From NCBI GenBank assembly GCA_026210745.1, contig CP110632.1:4587001-4651000 (forward strand): a stretch of DNA of 64,000 nt. Reading direction: 5' to 3'. The DNA is from Exobasidium rhododendri. Lineage: Eukaryota; Basidiomycota; Exobasidiomycetes; Exobasidiales; Exobasidiaceae. Positions 46,901-57,492 of this stretch are shown here, in pieces. Numbering within the stretch: position 1 is the first letter of the stretch; each line of letters begins with the position of its first letter. Both the position numbers and the translations under genes were made by a program. The notes under the pieces are model-generated. The model was given only the letters and a program-made list of their open reading frames with translations. It made no database searches and was not told the origin of the DNA.

Positions 46901-47370
46901 CTATTATTGCTTGTAGTGACTTGTCTGCCCTCAGGCTCAGCATCCGCTTCCGTCAATTTAGAGACGAATTTGCGCCTTCGACTTGGGCCAGTGTGACCAT
47001 CGCCATTCGATGTAGGCGTATCCTCGGTGGGGAGAGGAGTCTGTGTCGTGGACGTCAAAGGTACAGATGCTGCCCCTCCACGATTGCCACCTCGACCGCC
47101 CCTCCTCCCTGAACCTCGTTCCCGGCTATGATTTCCGCTATGAACAACGCTAACCATATCCACACCGTGCTGTGTTGACGTCGATGCACCATTTCCGCTC
47201 ACTTCTGGCTCCCTTGCTGCTTGACCAGCCACTTGTCCTCCTCTGCACCGACCGCGACCTCTGCCTCGTCCTCTGCCCCTACCTCTCGCATGTTGCGCTT
47301 CATTGGCTCTGGCCTCCATCGTATGCTCTACGTTCCCTCCGCTACCCCCTTCCAGGACGACGTCAGCCAT
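43954..47370 (-). CDS. FAP1: NFX1-type zinc-finger protein, FAP1-like
   Basis: A single exon of 1138 aa. The N-terminus has an RG-repeat (RGRGRGRGRGR) and a disordered region. Residues about 186-250 form a RING/PHD-like finger (CVVCYSCVTTRSPVWSCSQC ... WRCPGCQF). A long array of NFX1 zinc fingers follows (about 270-800), each of the CG-x-C-x3-C-H type, for example CGKPCSKGKCVHGCSAGPCH. Near residues 800-890 is an R3H domain (RRFAEEVEDTLVEFIKSFKH), and toward the C-terminus an RNA-recognition-like segment (VHLKWINEEDVVAVISNT). This layout is that of NFX1/Fap1; yeast Fap1 binds FKBP12, and NFX1 proteins act in the nucleus as DNA/RNA-binding E3-like regulators. Family assignment is firm, biochemical role less so. 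Confidence 0.9.
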   Translation of the reverse strand: MADVVLEGGSGGNVEHTMEARANEAQHARGRGRGRGRGRGRCRGGQVAGQAAREPEVSGNGASTSTQHGVDMVSVVHSGNHSRERGSGRRGGRGGNRGGAASVPLTSTTQTPLPTEDTPTSNGDGHTGPSRRRKFVSKLTEADAEPEGRQVTTSNNSVKGKATPVEYSDMRSRLVAELSSGDYDCVVCYSCVTTRSPVWSCSQCYSVLHLPCVQKWAESSVAKVEEQNARQEDPNIRNRKGTWRCPGCQFAREEVPRKYMCWDGQTRDPIGGKGSPPHSCGKPCSKGKCVHGCSAGPCHPGPCPPCPISITRGCFCGSQQITLRCSQLRSTSSQNTSSVSCGESCGKLLDCGTHKCTKICHDGPCGVCEETIEARCYCGRHTKAMKCGSGTPQTSFDLREGAKEENWKGRYSCESTCSKAFDCGKHFCERPCHVLEKEVGICPFSPVLIDTCPCGAQSINGNRSSCEDEIKTCDNVCRRQISCGHQCESKCHLGDCPPCRVSVSTPCRCGETKKQLPCHQRQKEEQEGGQEVLCQTICRSLRLCGKHECRTRCCPLYFQAKSKSKRKPTYEELVEQDPGGLHVCDLDCGKLLRCGSHHCEMNCHRGPCPPCLQASFDELSCHCGRTVMDPPVPCGTVIRCHFPCTRPAPACGHPKQQHDCHETEDCPPCIYLVDKMCICGKNVVANVPCHRSRVSCGQVCDAVLNCGFHRCLKHCHDVGDCDPCHQTCTKPRKCGHACPEPCHAPVACPETEPCQALVTLLCSCGHQQQQVRCGHSIHSPQINDRTLKCNDSCLVAQRNAKLAEALGLNPSEKSQPSEYASSTMNFYATNRRFAEEVEDTLVEFIKSFKHAMIFAQPSTNQRTFIHELVGVFGLQSEDVDEEPKKSVAVRRGMHAKIPNPLLQEAYTSFKSNVSKLRPTALGQFKREDSSSTSSTSAGINMNALLLRGVFGVEESLLSSTLRRVTLGAPVHLKWINEEDVVAVISNTNTLRLRSFAQEVRNMGHVNGGYSRLAKEVVVCFCDENGRIIKKDSLSTAMNRGQASSLGGTLRATGGWAAVAAGTSTPPASLQSRASAWGVSLPGSSTTSNSNSNNQHIANSDTPRLNANSASFRPAGHTNTPRQPSPRVAPATIPDSWDV

Positions 47371-47846
47371 TCCCCAAATTAAACCCTTAATGAGTTTGTT
47401 TGACTATGGAGTCGATGGACAGGAAGAAGAAAACGATGATGACTCAGGGAGCTCTCCTCTACGAACTTTTTCCTCTTCGTAAATTCTAATTTCCAACAAG
47501 ACTTCCAATGCACACGACAACTAATCATTCTTCTTCGCGTTGCAAATGTTGTGGAGGCTGCTCCATCTTATGAAATGGAGGACGCTACTTTCTTTCTGGT
47601 GATGCAGTCCTGAAGAACCGCCGTGCAACACCACACGACACTCACACTTTGCGATACGATTATCGTGCTTCCACAGCAACTGCAGGAAAATCGACATTAC
47701 TCAGAATTCAGCTTTTGTCGCACACGCACAGAGTGAGACGTTGGATTTGCAGGCATCTTCCAAGTGGACCCTGTCGAAAGAGCGACCAGATTCTAGACTA
47801 GAAGCCTGCTGCCAATCCATCCTAGAAACCTCTATCATCCCCTACA
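47371..47846. other. Divergent promoter region
   Basis: Between the FAP1-like gene (minus) and the small plus-strand gene at 47847. No motif stands out. Confidence 0.4.
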
Positions 47847-48299
47847 ATGCTCCCAGCGAGGGTAGCTTCGTGCAGTACTTGCAGCCTTGCCCTTCAGAGG
47901 ACTTCTCACGTTCATGGTGTTGCGTTACTAGGCCCTAGTCTAACAAGTAGGGCACAGGCACTGTCGACATCCCCGTTCACTACTTCCACCATCATCCGGA
48001 GTGACGATCACAAACAGTCTCCAGTCGATCAGCTCAAAACCGATGAAGACAAGGAGAAGAAAGTGATTCCAAAGGTGCTGAATGTGCTGAAAGAGGACGA
48101 GAGGATTCGTCAGCTACTGTTGGATAGAGACGGTGGTTCAGCGTCTGTGCCAACCAGAGAAGGAAAGTGGGATCAAGAGATGGGAAGAGAGACGTCCCGG
48201 CAAATGCATCGAGTTCTTGATCAAACGAGAGTCAACAAGCCAGGAACATCGACTTCAGTAGGAGAAGGGGAGTCCAAATGGTTTACAAAGAGGAGGTGA
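47847..48299 (+). CDS. Small protein with possible mitochondrial presequence
   Basis: A single exon of 150 aa. The first ~45 residues have no acidic residue, several Arg and many Ser/Ala/Leu (MLPARVASCSTCSLALQR ... LTSRAQALSTS), fitting a mitochondrial targeting presequence. The remainder is hydrophilic and helical (VIPKVLNVLKEDERIRQLLL), ending in SKWFTKRR. I recognise no family. The gene sits where one is expected: its upstream region faces away from FAP1 and it is followed by a convergent membrane-protein gene. It may have another exon I did not see. Confidence 0.5.
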   Translation: MLPARVASCSTCSLALQRTSHVHGVALLGPSLTSRAQALSTSPFTTSTIIRSDDHKQSPVDQLKTDEDKEKKVIPKVLNVLKEDERIRQLLLDRDGGSASVPTREGKWDQEMGRETSRQMHRVLDQTRVNKPGTSTSVGEGESKWFTKRR

Positions 48300-48480
48300 C
48301 ACACATCGTCAACACGGCCAGACGTATTGCGATTTTCGACTCAGTCTATCCTCTACGACATCAACGTGTGTAGTCTCGAAGGTGATGTTACGATATTATT
48401 GTATATGGGGGGGGGCTTGCAATGAAGGAAAAGGAAGTATCTACAGTACCGTACAGTGATGACTAGAGAGGAGGAGGTGA

Positions 48481-50030
48481 CTAGGACCGATTCAGAGATG
48501 ACTGTATCCAATTACCCATTTTTCCCATGTACGAGTCGTTGGGAGGGGCTCTATCTGATTGTCCTGCTATGCCGAGAACTCTTCTCGCCTTTCTACTCTT
48601 CGTGGGTGCTCCACTCTGTTCCCTTCGATCCTCAAACGTGGCTCCTTCTTCCTGATCGCCGAGATCTCCAGCGCCTTCTCCATCACTGTGTACGTCGGCA
48701 TCAATCTCTACTCCCCTCCACGCTCTTGCCACATAAGCTGCTCTGCCCTCCTCATCCTCTCCGTCTGGTCCACCACCCGATCCTCTCATTGCACCTCGCA
48801 GACTGACTCTGGGAAGTTCGTCTTCATCTTCGTCTGACAGAAAGCTTTCCTCCTCCTCTCCCAATCGCACGCCTCCGCCCCGTCCTACGTCCTCCTCGAG
48901 CGGTGTATGTGCTGCCGCGGAATACTTGCGAACAAAAACGGGCACCAGCACCGCGCAACACACACCACCCAGTAGAAGGGTGTTGCGGACGGAGAAAAGG
49001 TTGAAGTCATCTGCACTGGTCATCTGATCCAGCTTCTCTCCGATGGTGACGTGAATCATGGAGACGGCAAAGATCCCAAAGAAGGTGGATATCCAGAACA
49101 GGGGAATTTTGATGCCGAGGTGGGGTGCGAGTATATTCACTATAGAAGAAGGAGAGAGGTGAGAGGTCAGGCTTTGTTCCGCTTATGTCGTTGACGCTAC
49201 CAAGCCCTCGAAAATGGCACTCACCGATATTGTGGGGTGGGAGTGGCATCATTCGTAGAACGATGAGATAGCTGAGCATGTTATCGTTGTAGCCTGCGAG
49301 TACATCGCCCCATGCATCCACCCTTGCCTTCCACTTTGGCATAGCAATGAGAACGACGCCCAAGTTCTTACTGATAAGGTAACAGATAGTTGCACCAGTC
49401 GCAACTGAAGCGCAAACAATCGGCAGAGCTAGAGGGACACCCCACATTGCACCTGCAATGATGCTCATGTACATGGAGCCAGGGATGCTAAAAGCTTGCA
49501 AGAACATGTAGATGACCACCCAGCACAGCATGACGCGGAAGAAGTATTCATCTTTGTATCGTTGCAGGACTGCATTGAGAGCCTTGAGCTGTTCGAAGGA
49601 ACGCGGAATCTTGACATCATCTCGATCGGCGCTGCAAGGTTAGACTGTAAGCCCATGGCATCCTGGACGACACAAATCGACCCACGTATCTAACTTACTC
49701 ATCAATCTTCGGCAAGGCAAAGTATAGTGTGACAAAAAGAAGAGTAGCGCATGCAATGAAGAGAATGAGAAGCTGCACAGCCGCTCGAATGAGTGTCTTG
49801 TTTCGATAACCCCTCCACGCCGCCGCCTCCTCCTCGGACATGTTTGTAGAGTGCTGTGGCGCTGCTGTGGTATTTACCGATATTGATGAGCCAAAGGGTG
49901 AATTAGGCTCACTACGAGCCGATCCATTCTTAAAGACCTTGAGTGCATGTCGAGAGTGTATCGATTCGTTGTCGTCAAGGAGTGCATCCGTGCTGACCTC
50001 TCTTGTCACTGTCGGCTTGGGGTTATTCAT
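48481..50030 (-). CDS. TVP38/TMEM41/DedA-type membrane protein (VTT domain)
   Basis: Three minus-strand exons (50030-49699, 49631-49225, 49139-48481) give 465 aa. A disordered N-terminus is followed by a first membrane span (LLILFIACATLLFVTLYFAL). The VTT domain follows: FRVMLCWVVIYMFLQAFSIP, GSMYMSIIAGAMWG, two more hydrophobic stretches, and the conserved R-x2-P-x2-P-x4-N-type segment (LRMMPLPPHNIGVN) that spans intron 2. Two more spans (FWISTFFGIFAVSMIHVTIG and LLLGGVCCAVLVPVFV) precede an acidic cytosolic tail of about 130 residues. Yeast Tvp38 is a Golgi protein, and TMEM41/VMP1 relatives scramble lipids in the ER. The family is secure; the precise orthologue is not. Confidence 0.87.
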
Positions 50031-50944
50031 GACCTTGGCGGTGTTGCTGGTTGAAGCCAACTCAGCGGATGTTGGATGGTGCTTGAGATTTGAGATGACT
50101 CTCCTTCGTGTGGTTGTTTGGATGCTATGCTGTGTAGTGTAGGTGGGTCTTTGGCAATGCGGGTGGGGGGGAAAGGGGGATGAGCAAGGTGAATGGAGTG
50201 GATGCACTGGAATTGGCTGATTCAATCAATTCTATTTCCGGTATTGGGGACATCGATCTTTACACCCCTGCTGCATCGGCCCGGGCAGTCTCTTGCGCGT
50301 ATGGGCAAAGCCGCGTGGCGACCAAGATCAAAGTGGACCACTTGGAATAGTCGTTACATTTCATCAAGGAAATTAACGGTGAGGTGTAGGTTTTGGACAA
50401 TGGCCTTTCTACCTATCGAGTGGGGAAGGAGAGGTCTTGTCAACTCCAAGGGAAGGACGTAGCGAAGCTTGTAGTTCCTCGTCAACATTCGCGGAGCCTG
50501 AGAGAGAGTATCATAACTCAGCTTCGCCTTCAGTGCGTTGACAGAGGCCACCTGAAGGGCAAATGAGCAGAATAGAAGAGGTGCGACCTTACTCAGGGGC
50601 GATGGAGGGTAAAGAGGCCAGTCTGTCTATCAACGTGTATAGCAATCAGGGCTCTCCTGCTTTCGATCAGGATCAGACACGACCAGCAATTTTGCGTAAA
50701 CTCATTGAAAATGTTTATTATGAAGGTTATAAGAAGTGGTGCTGAGATACAAGTTGGGGTAAACCAAAGAATTCCTTCCCAACCAGAGAAATGTCCAATG
50801 TCGATGAAGGGTAAAGGAAAGAATACTGTCGAGGATTTGTAGCATGATAGACTTCACCAAAGAAAGTGTATTGCGAACGACTGTTGAAGAGCAAAGAGTG
50901 AACAGATGACATTTGCTGGGAATGCGCTTCTGTTATTTATCGCT
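50031..50944. other. Intergenic region between two minus-strand genes
   Basis: Holds the upstream region of the TVP38-like gene and the 3' end of the PEBP-like gene. A 65-codon minus-strand frame at 50354-50551 is preceded by a good acceptor, but no upstream exon joins it in phase, so no gene is called. Confidence 0.4.
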
Positions 50945-51902
50945 CTAGAGGAGAATCGCACCACCAGCGAAGATGCAGGCGAGGAAGACGGCAACATAGC
51001 CGTATTGGTAGGACTGCATAGCTCCACTTGTTGAGCTGCTTGCTCCACTGGCTGGAGTGGTTGTGGCAGTTCCATAAGCGGCCGCCAAGGATGCCTATAT
51101 CGAAGAGCAAGGTCAGATGAGAAGAAATTAGAATTTCACTTTTGTGCACAACGACTAGCCAAGAAAGCACACTCACACTGGCAGACGAAGATGCAGAAGA
51201 GATGGCGGAAGAGCCCACGACTGTGGTAGAGACGGGAACGACAGAGGTAGTGCCCGCTGAAGTGTTTGAGCAAAGGAAGAACGTGGCAGCAACAACACTT
51301 CCGAGGTTTGTTTGGCTGATGTAGGTTGCCAAGTCAAAGTCAGTGTCGATCGTAGTGTTGGTGTGTGCGAGGCTGTCGGGGATGTTGAAGTTACTGGGCT
51401 GCTCAAAGACCAGGGTGGTATAACGATGGGCTCCGCTGCCGACGGGAGGTGCAGGGGAGAACCAGCCCGCAATTGAAGCGGTCGTATTGATCAGTTGTCC
51501 ATTGGTCAAGGAGACATTGTTGGCCAGGTAATGACGAACGACGTTGCCGACAGTGGCAGTGGCAGTACCGGGATCGAGGGTCATGATAGTGAACGTCGAG
51601 TTTTGGATAGCGCTGGCTTCATTGCTGCTGTATTGTAGCGACCAAGAGGGCTTGTTTGCGACTTGGGCGATAGAGAGCGTCTGACCGGGTGTGTTCGATG
51701 TGCTGCCGAATGACTGCATCACGAGCGCAGACAGCTTCAGTGAAGATGCAGCGATCAAGTCAGGAACGACGTGAGCGCCCTGTAAGTTCAGGACGACGTT
51801 GGCAATGCCACTGGCAATGGTGTCCTGATTCGTGGCCTGCCCAGCTACCAACTGCATGCTGGCAGCGGCCAAAAGAGTGAGTGAAGCGAGTGACCTGAAC
51901 AT
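50945..51902 (-). CDS. Secreted PEBP-like protein with predicted GPI anchor
   Basis: Two minus-strand exons, 51902-51177 and 51094-50945, joined in phase 0, give 291 aa. There is a signal peptide (MFRSLASLTLLAAASMQLVA). The middle matches the phosphatidylethanolamine-binding protein fold: a degenerate DPDAP-like motif (MTLDPGTATATVGNVVRHYL), then GWFSPAPPVGSGAHRYTTLV and FEQPSNFNIP. A Ser/Thr-rich stalk follows, and the second exon ends in a hydrophobic tail (YGYVAVFLACIFAGGAILL), fitting GPI attachment. It should be displayed at the cell surface. Whether the ligand site still works is doubtful because the DPDAP motif is altered. Reading straight through the intron would lose the tail, which supports the splice. 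Confidence 0.85.
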
Positions 51903-52527
51903 GCTGAATGGGAGCGGTGGTTATGTAGGAGCGAGAGAAAGTAGCGGAATAGGGATGGGAGTGTAAGGGCAGGAAACAATAAGGAGTGAGAAAGAGGTGG
52001 TGAGATTTGCTATATCGAGGTAAGTGACTACCAATTTTTTACATTTCTGACCCCTCGTCCCATCAAATCTCAGCTCTTATTAGTGCTTTGAATTTGACCT
52101 GCATGCTTGTTATAATCTCTGTTATGCGCTCGTGTTCTTCGGGGATTCGAGGTCTTTGTTCTATTTACTGATCACCTAAAAAACAGTATAGGGTCACTCT
52201 GCCGACTTTTGCTAAGGAATGAGACTTTTTTAGCTCTGATTTTGGACCACCCAATTCCGACGAGCCCTATATTGTCTGCTAGACACACACACACCGCGTG
52301 GAGATGGACTCTGTACCCATCCATGTGCATAAAACTGTAGAATAAGAGTGAAAGCGCTACAACGAAATGTCAAAAGATAATCTTCTCGGCCACTGCATCT
52401 TCTTCATCAGGCGTGCGTACCACTGTTTCCCCAGGTGCAGTGACATTCAGCGTTCTTCTGATTTGTGAAGGGGACTGTTGATTCGTGAAGCAAGTGCAGG
52501 AGGATACCGTGACTGAGAAAGAATAAG
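51903..52527. other. Divergent intergenic region
   Basis: Promoters of the PEBP-like gene (minus) and the phosphoribosyltransferase gene (plus). A short CA-rich stretch lies near 52282-52292. No coding sequence was supported. Confidence 0.4.
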
Positions 52528-53656
52528 ATGGCCAACATGGAACAGTTGCCAGATGATCACTATCGAGTGACGTACGACGACGTTCACCTTCACATTGCTC
52601 AGACAGCCAAAAGCATCGTCAGCACCTTTTCGCCAGAAGTCATCATAGGAATCAGTGGAGGTGGCCTCTATCCCGCCAGGGTACTGAGGACGTTCCTCAA
52701 GAGGAAAGTGGGCAACGGCAAGCTGGTCAATGTTCCGATCCAAGCAATAGGCTTAAGTCTCTACGAAGACTTAGGTCAAGACGAAAAGGAAGGTCTTGGG
52801 CCAAGTGCAAAGGCAAAGATAGGCACTACCGTCGTTCGTACGCAGTGGCTTGATGCTGCAAAGCCAAAGGTTTACGGCAGTGCCGTGCAACATTCGGGGC
52901 TTTTAGGCAAAAACATCCTGATAGTCGTGAGTTGAGTGGGACGCGGAGCTACCCGACGTTGAACAATGTCGACCTCAGAGCTGACACCCCCCCCCCTTCC
53001 CCGCTCAGGATGAAGTGGACGATTCGAGGACGACGTTGAGGTGAGAAAGGAAAGGCCATCTTTGATGCGGCCTCAATACTGATAATTCACTACAGATACG
53101 CCTACCACGAACTACTCTCCGACGTCGAGAGCTCCCTAGCCGCCCTCACGCCCGAAGAGAGAGCCGAGATACCACCTACACGATTCGCCATCTTTGTCGT
53201 CCACAACAAGCTTCGAGAGAAAAAGGGGAGCCTGCCAATCATCTGGTCGAACCACCAGCAGACCCAAGCCGGTCCGTCAGAAGATCAAGCTCACGGAAAG
53301 GAGGAGAGACTCGCCGGAGGACAGGAGATAGTGGCCTCTCGACAGGATGAGAACGGAACGGTCGTGCCTGGAGTGTGGTACTTTGCAGCAGAGACGACCG
53401 AGGACTGCTGGATCGAGTAGTGAGTAATGAATGCTGTGCAGTACGTTCAAAGTGAGAGACTCATGACTCACGTCTGGTATCGCCTACCTGCTTTGTCAGT
53501 CCATGGGAGCAGGAGTAAGTGATGGTGGAATTACCCTGCCGATGCACTTGTGAAAGCTGACACTCTCCATTTCTTGTCTTCAGTGACATTTTGGAGCACA
53601 ATCGTATCACCGCCCTCGCTAAGAAACTCGGTCAGAACAAGGGCCGAGTGGAGTAA
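52528..53656 (+). CDS. Purine phosphoribosyltransferase (hypoxanthine/xanthine-guanine type)
   Basis: Five exons (52528-52926, 53009-53040, 53096-53419, 53500-53514, 53584-53656) give 280 aa, all in phase. It transfers phosphoribose from PRPP to a purine base in the cytosolic salvage pathway. PEVIIGISGGGLYPARVLR is the N-terminal substrate loop. The PRPP-binding signature is ILIVDEVDDSRTTLRYA, spread across introns 1 and 2 (about residues 129-145). The C-terminal PRTase segment WYFAAETTEDCWIEYPWEQE is followed by DILEHNRI. The fourth exon has just 15 nt (Tyr-Pro-Trp-Glu-Gln). The hydrophilic insert around residues 195-230 is longer than in bacterial XPRT. Resembles yeast Xpt1/Hpt1; base preference cannot be settled by eye. 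Confidence 0.9.
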
Positions 53657-54147
53657 AGAGGAGTAAAGCCGTTTCCGAAAAACCTGTACATTACTGTAAC
53701 GGATGCAATATTCAGTACCGAGTATGCATATCTCAACGGGAGTATGGCGAAGCTAGCCAAGGTCACAGGCAAGGAAGAAGGACTTTACTGAGTAGAGCCG
53801 TCATTTTATCGTGCCACCATCCGTCGCGGCATTGGGCCTCTGTTTCCTTTGTGCTCCCTTTGTACTCCAGTCTGTGGCGCCCGACTCGATGCTCTGCCTA
53901 AAATCTCACTCAAGACGTTTTCTTTTCTTAACTCGACCCCAGCGGATGACATACATTGTCTTCAAGCACTTCGTTCGAGCATCAGTGGAAGGCGCTTTTA
54001 AACGGACTATAATAGGACCGCCATCCCACTGTCCCGTCTTCTTTGCGTTACCTCAAGCACCCTTCCTCCCTCCTCACCTTCCTCCTTTCCCTCCCCTCCC
54101 CTCCCTCTGGCTCATCAAAATCTTCTGCTCTTTTCTTTTTATCAGTC
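53657..54147. other. Intergenic region upstream of the dynamin-like gene
   Basis: Contains a strong CT-rich tract just upstream of the ATG (about 54050-54115), similar to the leader of the 8267 gene. No coding region was supported. Confidence 0.45.
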
Positions 54148-57100
54148 ATGGGCGCTCCGAGACCAAGTGTCGATGCAGACACTACTGCGAACGGCAAAGC
54201 AAAGGACTCGGCTCCCGAGAACTATCTCTCGACGGACAGTACTCAAGCTCGTCGACAGCGTAAATTGCTTGATGGATTGAATGCTTGTGGCATACAAAAG
54301 ATGCTCGATATCCCCAAGATCGCCATCGTTGGTAGTCAAAGTGCCGGAAAGAGTAGTATTTTGGAGGTGAGTAAGGGGCAGAGATCGGCTAGAAGTAGAG
54401 ATATTTAAACTAGATCGATCGATATATCTTTCCCCTCCGGTTGAGTTGGGCCCTGTCTGGAGTGAGTACGAGAAGGGTAATCGAATCTTCCCTTATCGAA
54501 AATACTCACACTGATCTTCCTTGCCCCTAAGATCACTTTTCCTAGAGCGGCTGGTACATGCACCCGATGCCCTAGTGAGGTCCGACTCTTTCAGAGAGAT
54601 GAAGATTGGAATTGCAAGATCTCCCTCCGCTTCGAGCACGACAAGGATGGCAAGCCGTTGAACGACGTTGTCATTGTTCCTTTTGGTGACGCCATCACCG
54701 ACTCGGATCAAGTCCAGCACCGTTTGATCCAAGCTCAAAAGGCAATCCTGAACCCAGCAAAGCCGGTCGAATCTTTCCTAGCAGAGGATGGTAAGGCTGT
54801 TGAAGGGAACAATTCTACTATTCCCAACGAGATCCAATTCTCGGAAAACGTCATCTGCATCGACGTCAAGGGTCGAAACGTTCGAGATCTCTCCTTGATG
54901 GATCTGCCCGGCTTGATTGCCAATGTCGGCGAGAATGAGAACAAGGGAAACATTGACTTGGTCAAGAATTCGATCGTGAAAGCAATCAAGAAGCCAAATT
55001 GTGTCATCCTGCTGGTCATCACGATGAGCGGTGAGTGTTGGCTCGAGACGAGTGAGATGAAGATACGTGTCACTCACCACCCTCACCATCCGCAGAGGAC
55101 TACCAGACTCAGCCCGGCGTCACCTTGGCAAAAGAAGCTGATCCCCACGGAAAGAGAACCCTGGGCGTCTTGACGAAACCCGATCGTGTGGAAGAAGGAG
55201 TGTTTCAAAACTGGAAGCCCATCCTTGAGGGCACCGAGCAGAAGCTTCTTCATGGATACTACGTCGTCAAGAATCCTGACCCGACTCAGTTGAGTAAGTT
55301 GACCCACAAGCAAGCTCGGGAGCATGAAAAGAACTTCTTCCATCAAAAGAAGTGGTCATCGTTGGGCAGTAAGGTGACGAGTAGGTTGGGCTCTGCAAAG
55401 TTGGCTGGCCGCTTGTCCTCGCTTCTCGAGCAGATCATCAAGATATCGTGAGTAGCTAGCGTCTTTGGCGATGGACTCTTCCTTGCACTGACAGACACAC
55501 TTCTCGTTCAGGATTCCCGACATTGTCAAGGGTGTGATCGCGATGCATCAAGAAGTGAAGAACGAGCTTGACAGTCTCCCCAAGCAGGTCGAAGAAGGCC
55601 GCATGGTGTCTCACCTGAATACGATGCTCAGAGCGTTCAATGAAGACTTTCAGTGGGCTTCTCTTGCAGATCAGGAGGAAAACAGTCTCGCCGACGACAT
55701 CTACACTTTCACCAACCAATTTTGGCTGGACATGCTGTGAGTGGAGAGGTGCAACGACCTAGATGTACCGCAATTCTTCTGATCGTCCTATGCCACACCA
55801 CTCAGCGACCACCGACCTCGATTCCTTCCCTTGTCCGGCGCGGAGCTTACTTCTTTGCGAAATGCTCCTGCTAATCAAGAGATCCGAGGCCTGGCCAAGA
55901 TAAAGGAGACGAGAGACTACCTTTTCGAGGAAGACAAAGAAGATCTGAAGGCTCGCAACATCCATCCAGTAGAAAAGAGTCAGACTTCTGGCAGTGACCG
56001 CAAACTATTGGAGACGTTAGAGCAAGAAGACTACACCGCCGTCGCGAATTATACGTCGACAAAGAAGATCTTTCCGTCGGCCATTGCCATCCAGCGATTC
56101 ACGCTTTCCGACATCAAGAAAGTCAGAATGCGGTGGGTAGACTGGTGGTGTGCTCTTACATCAATGGCAATGTGTGGGCAACTGACACTTCCACACACCT
56201 CTTCCAGAGCCACGCGAGACATGCTACCGAATAACATTCCGTGGAGTGTAAAGGAGAAGCTGATTCGATTGTGCACGCAAAATTGGCCCGACATCACATT
56301 CGAGACGCTCAAGAAGATCGAGGCCCGGACCGCAAAGGAAAGTGAACTTCTCATCAAGCAGCACTTCTCTCGTTTTCAGGTTGGAGGCCTGGAATATGCA
56401 GTCCAGTACGTGGGCTTCTTCTACACTGATCAAGGTTGAGCGTCGCAGCTGACCAAGATATAAATCTGCCCTTGACAGACGAGTGATGAGTAGCTTGATC
56501 TCGGAGAAGATCGAGAAGACAAGAGAGCTTCTGTCGACTTTGTTGCAATTGGAGAACAGATTCAGTACGATCTGTACACAGTCGTTTGTGAAGCAGAAGG
56601 AACAGCTTAGACAAGACTACGAGCGTGTTCGAAAGAATTGGTGAGTGTCTGCCATACGAAGAATCCCATCATTGCGCTCACACATCTTCTTCACAACGAA
56701 GCATATTGGCTGAAAAGTACCACAAGGACAAAGAAGTGCACTGGAAGGAGTGGTATGCTCTCACGGATGTCGTCGAGGACGAGCTAGACCTCATCGCCGA
56801 AGTCCGAGCGTACTGGCAAGTGAGTGGTGTCTCGTTGTCATGCTCACTCTGAATGAAGCACTGACTAGAGATGCCATCCGTCGCAGGTCGCCTTCCGTCG
56901 CTACACCGACAACGTCTGTTCGACGGTGCAGACTGTCTTCCTCCAGTCGCTTGCCAAAGATCTCTTGGAAACGTTGACGAGCGAGTTGGGTCTTTATGGT
57001 GACGCAGCTACTCACACCGTGAAGAGGTTCCTTCAAGAGGATCCCGACGTCGTGCAGATTAGAAATGATCTCCTTGCAAAGGATGCCACTCTATCCCAAG

Positions 57101-57150
57101 GTCGCGAGGTGATTACTGGCTTCTTATCCGACTCTCTCCCGGTCGATTGA
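54148..57150 (+). CDS. Dynamin-superfamily large GTPase (Mx-like)
   Basis: Nine exons (54148-54366, 54532-55030, 55096-55447, 55512-55736, 55806-56132, 56208-56405, 56479-56640, 56702-56819, 56887-57150) give 787 aa. G1 is GSQSAGKSS (about residues 62-70), G3 is DLPG (about 197-200), and G4 is TKPD (about 266-269). FPRAAGTCTRCPSEVRL is the dynamin switch I region. A middle/stalk region and a C-terminal GTPase effector domain (QVAFRRYTDNVCSTVQT) follow. There is no PH domain or Pro-rich tail, unlike classical endocytic dynamin, and it is longer than typical Mx and different from Vps1/Dnm1 in its N-terminus. A role in membrane remodelling is expected from the family; the specific organelle is unknown. 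Confidence 0.92.
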
Positions 57151-57396
57151 TCCCGTCTTTCGCTATCTTTATCGACTCCAGGAGACCTTTCCCCACCAGA
57201 CGGACACTTGCTGACTTGCGCCACTATCTCCCCCACCATGATGTATTCAAGTCGATACTGATGTCAATAGACCGATCCTTTTCTGATAAGGTGTGTATTC
57301 CGATGCTACGAAAGATGCGAATAACCTTTTTATCCTAAAGCTTACCTGTAGAGAGAAGTCGCGAATGGTATGCACACAAATAAAAATATAAAAAAT

Positions 57397-57492
57397 AGGC
57401 CCCGACGAGACTCGAACTCGCAACCTTTTCGGGATCAGTTGGCTTTGCACCAAGTAGAAACGAAATAATCTAAACCATTGATCTACAAGGCC
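57397..57492 (-). tRNA. tRNA-Arg (anticodon UCU) with a 22-nt intron
   Basis: The minus strand folds into a full cloverleaf: acceptor stem GGCCTTG/CGGGGCC (seven pairs, two of them G-T); D stem GATC/GATT; anticodon stem TTTCG/CGAAA; variable loop AGGTT; T stem GCGAG/CTCGT with loop TTCGAGT. The anticodon loop is interrupted at the canonical position after base 37 by a 22-nt intron (57433-57454), leaving loop TTTCTAC with anticodon TCT. Exons are 57492-57455 and 57432-57397. A T-run follows the 3' end, as expected for a Pol III terminator. The discriminator base is T. Confidence 0.9.

Noticed and set aside
50354-50551. 65-codon minus-strand frame preceded by a good splice acceptor
   Set aside because: No upstream exon joins it in phase and no family is recognised; left as intergenic.
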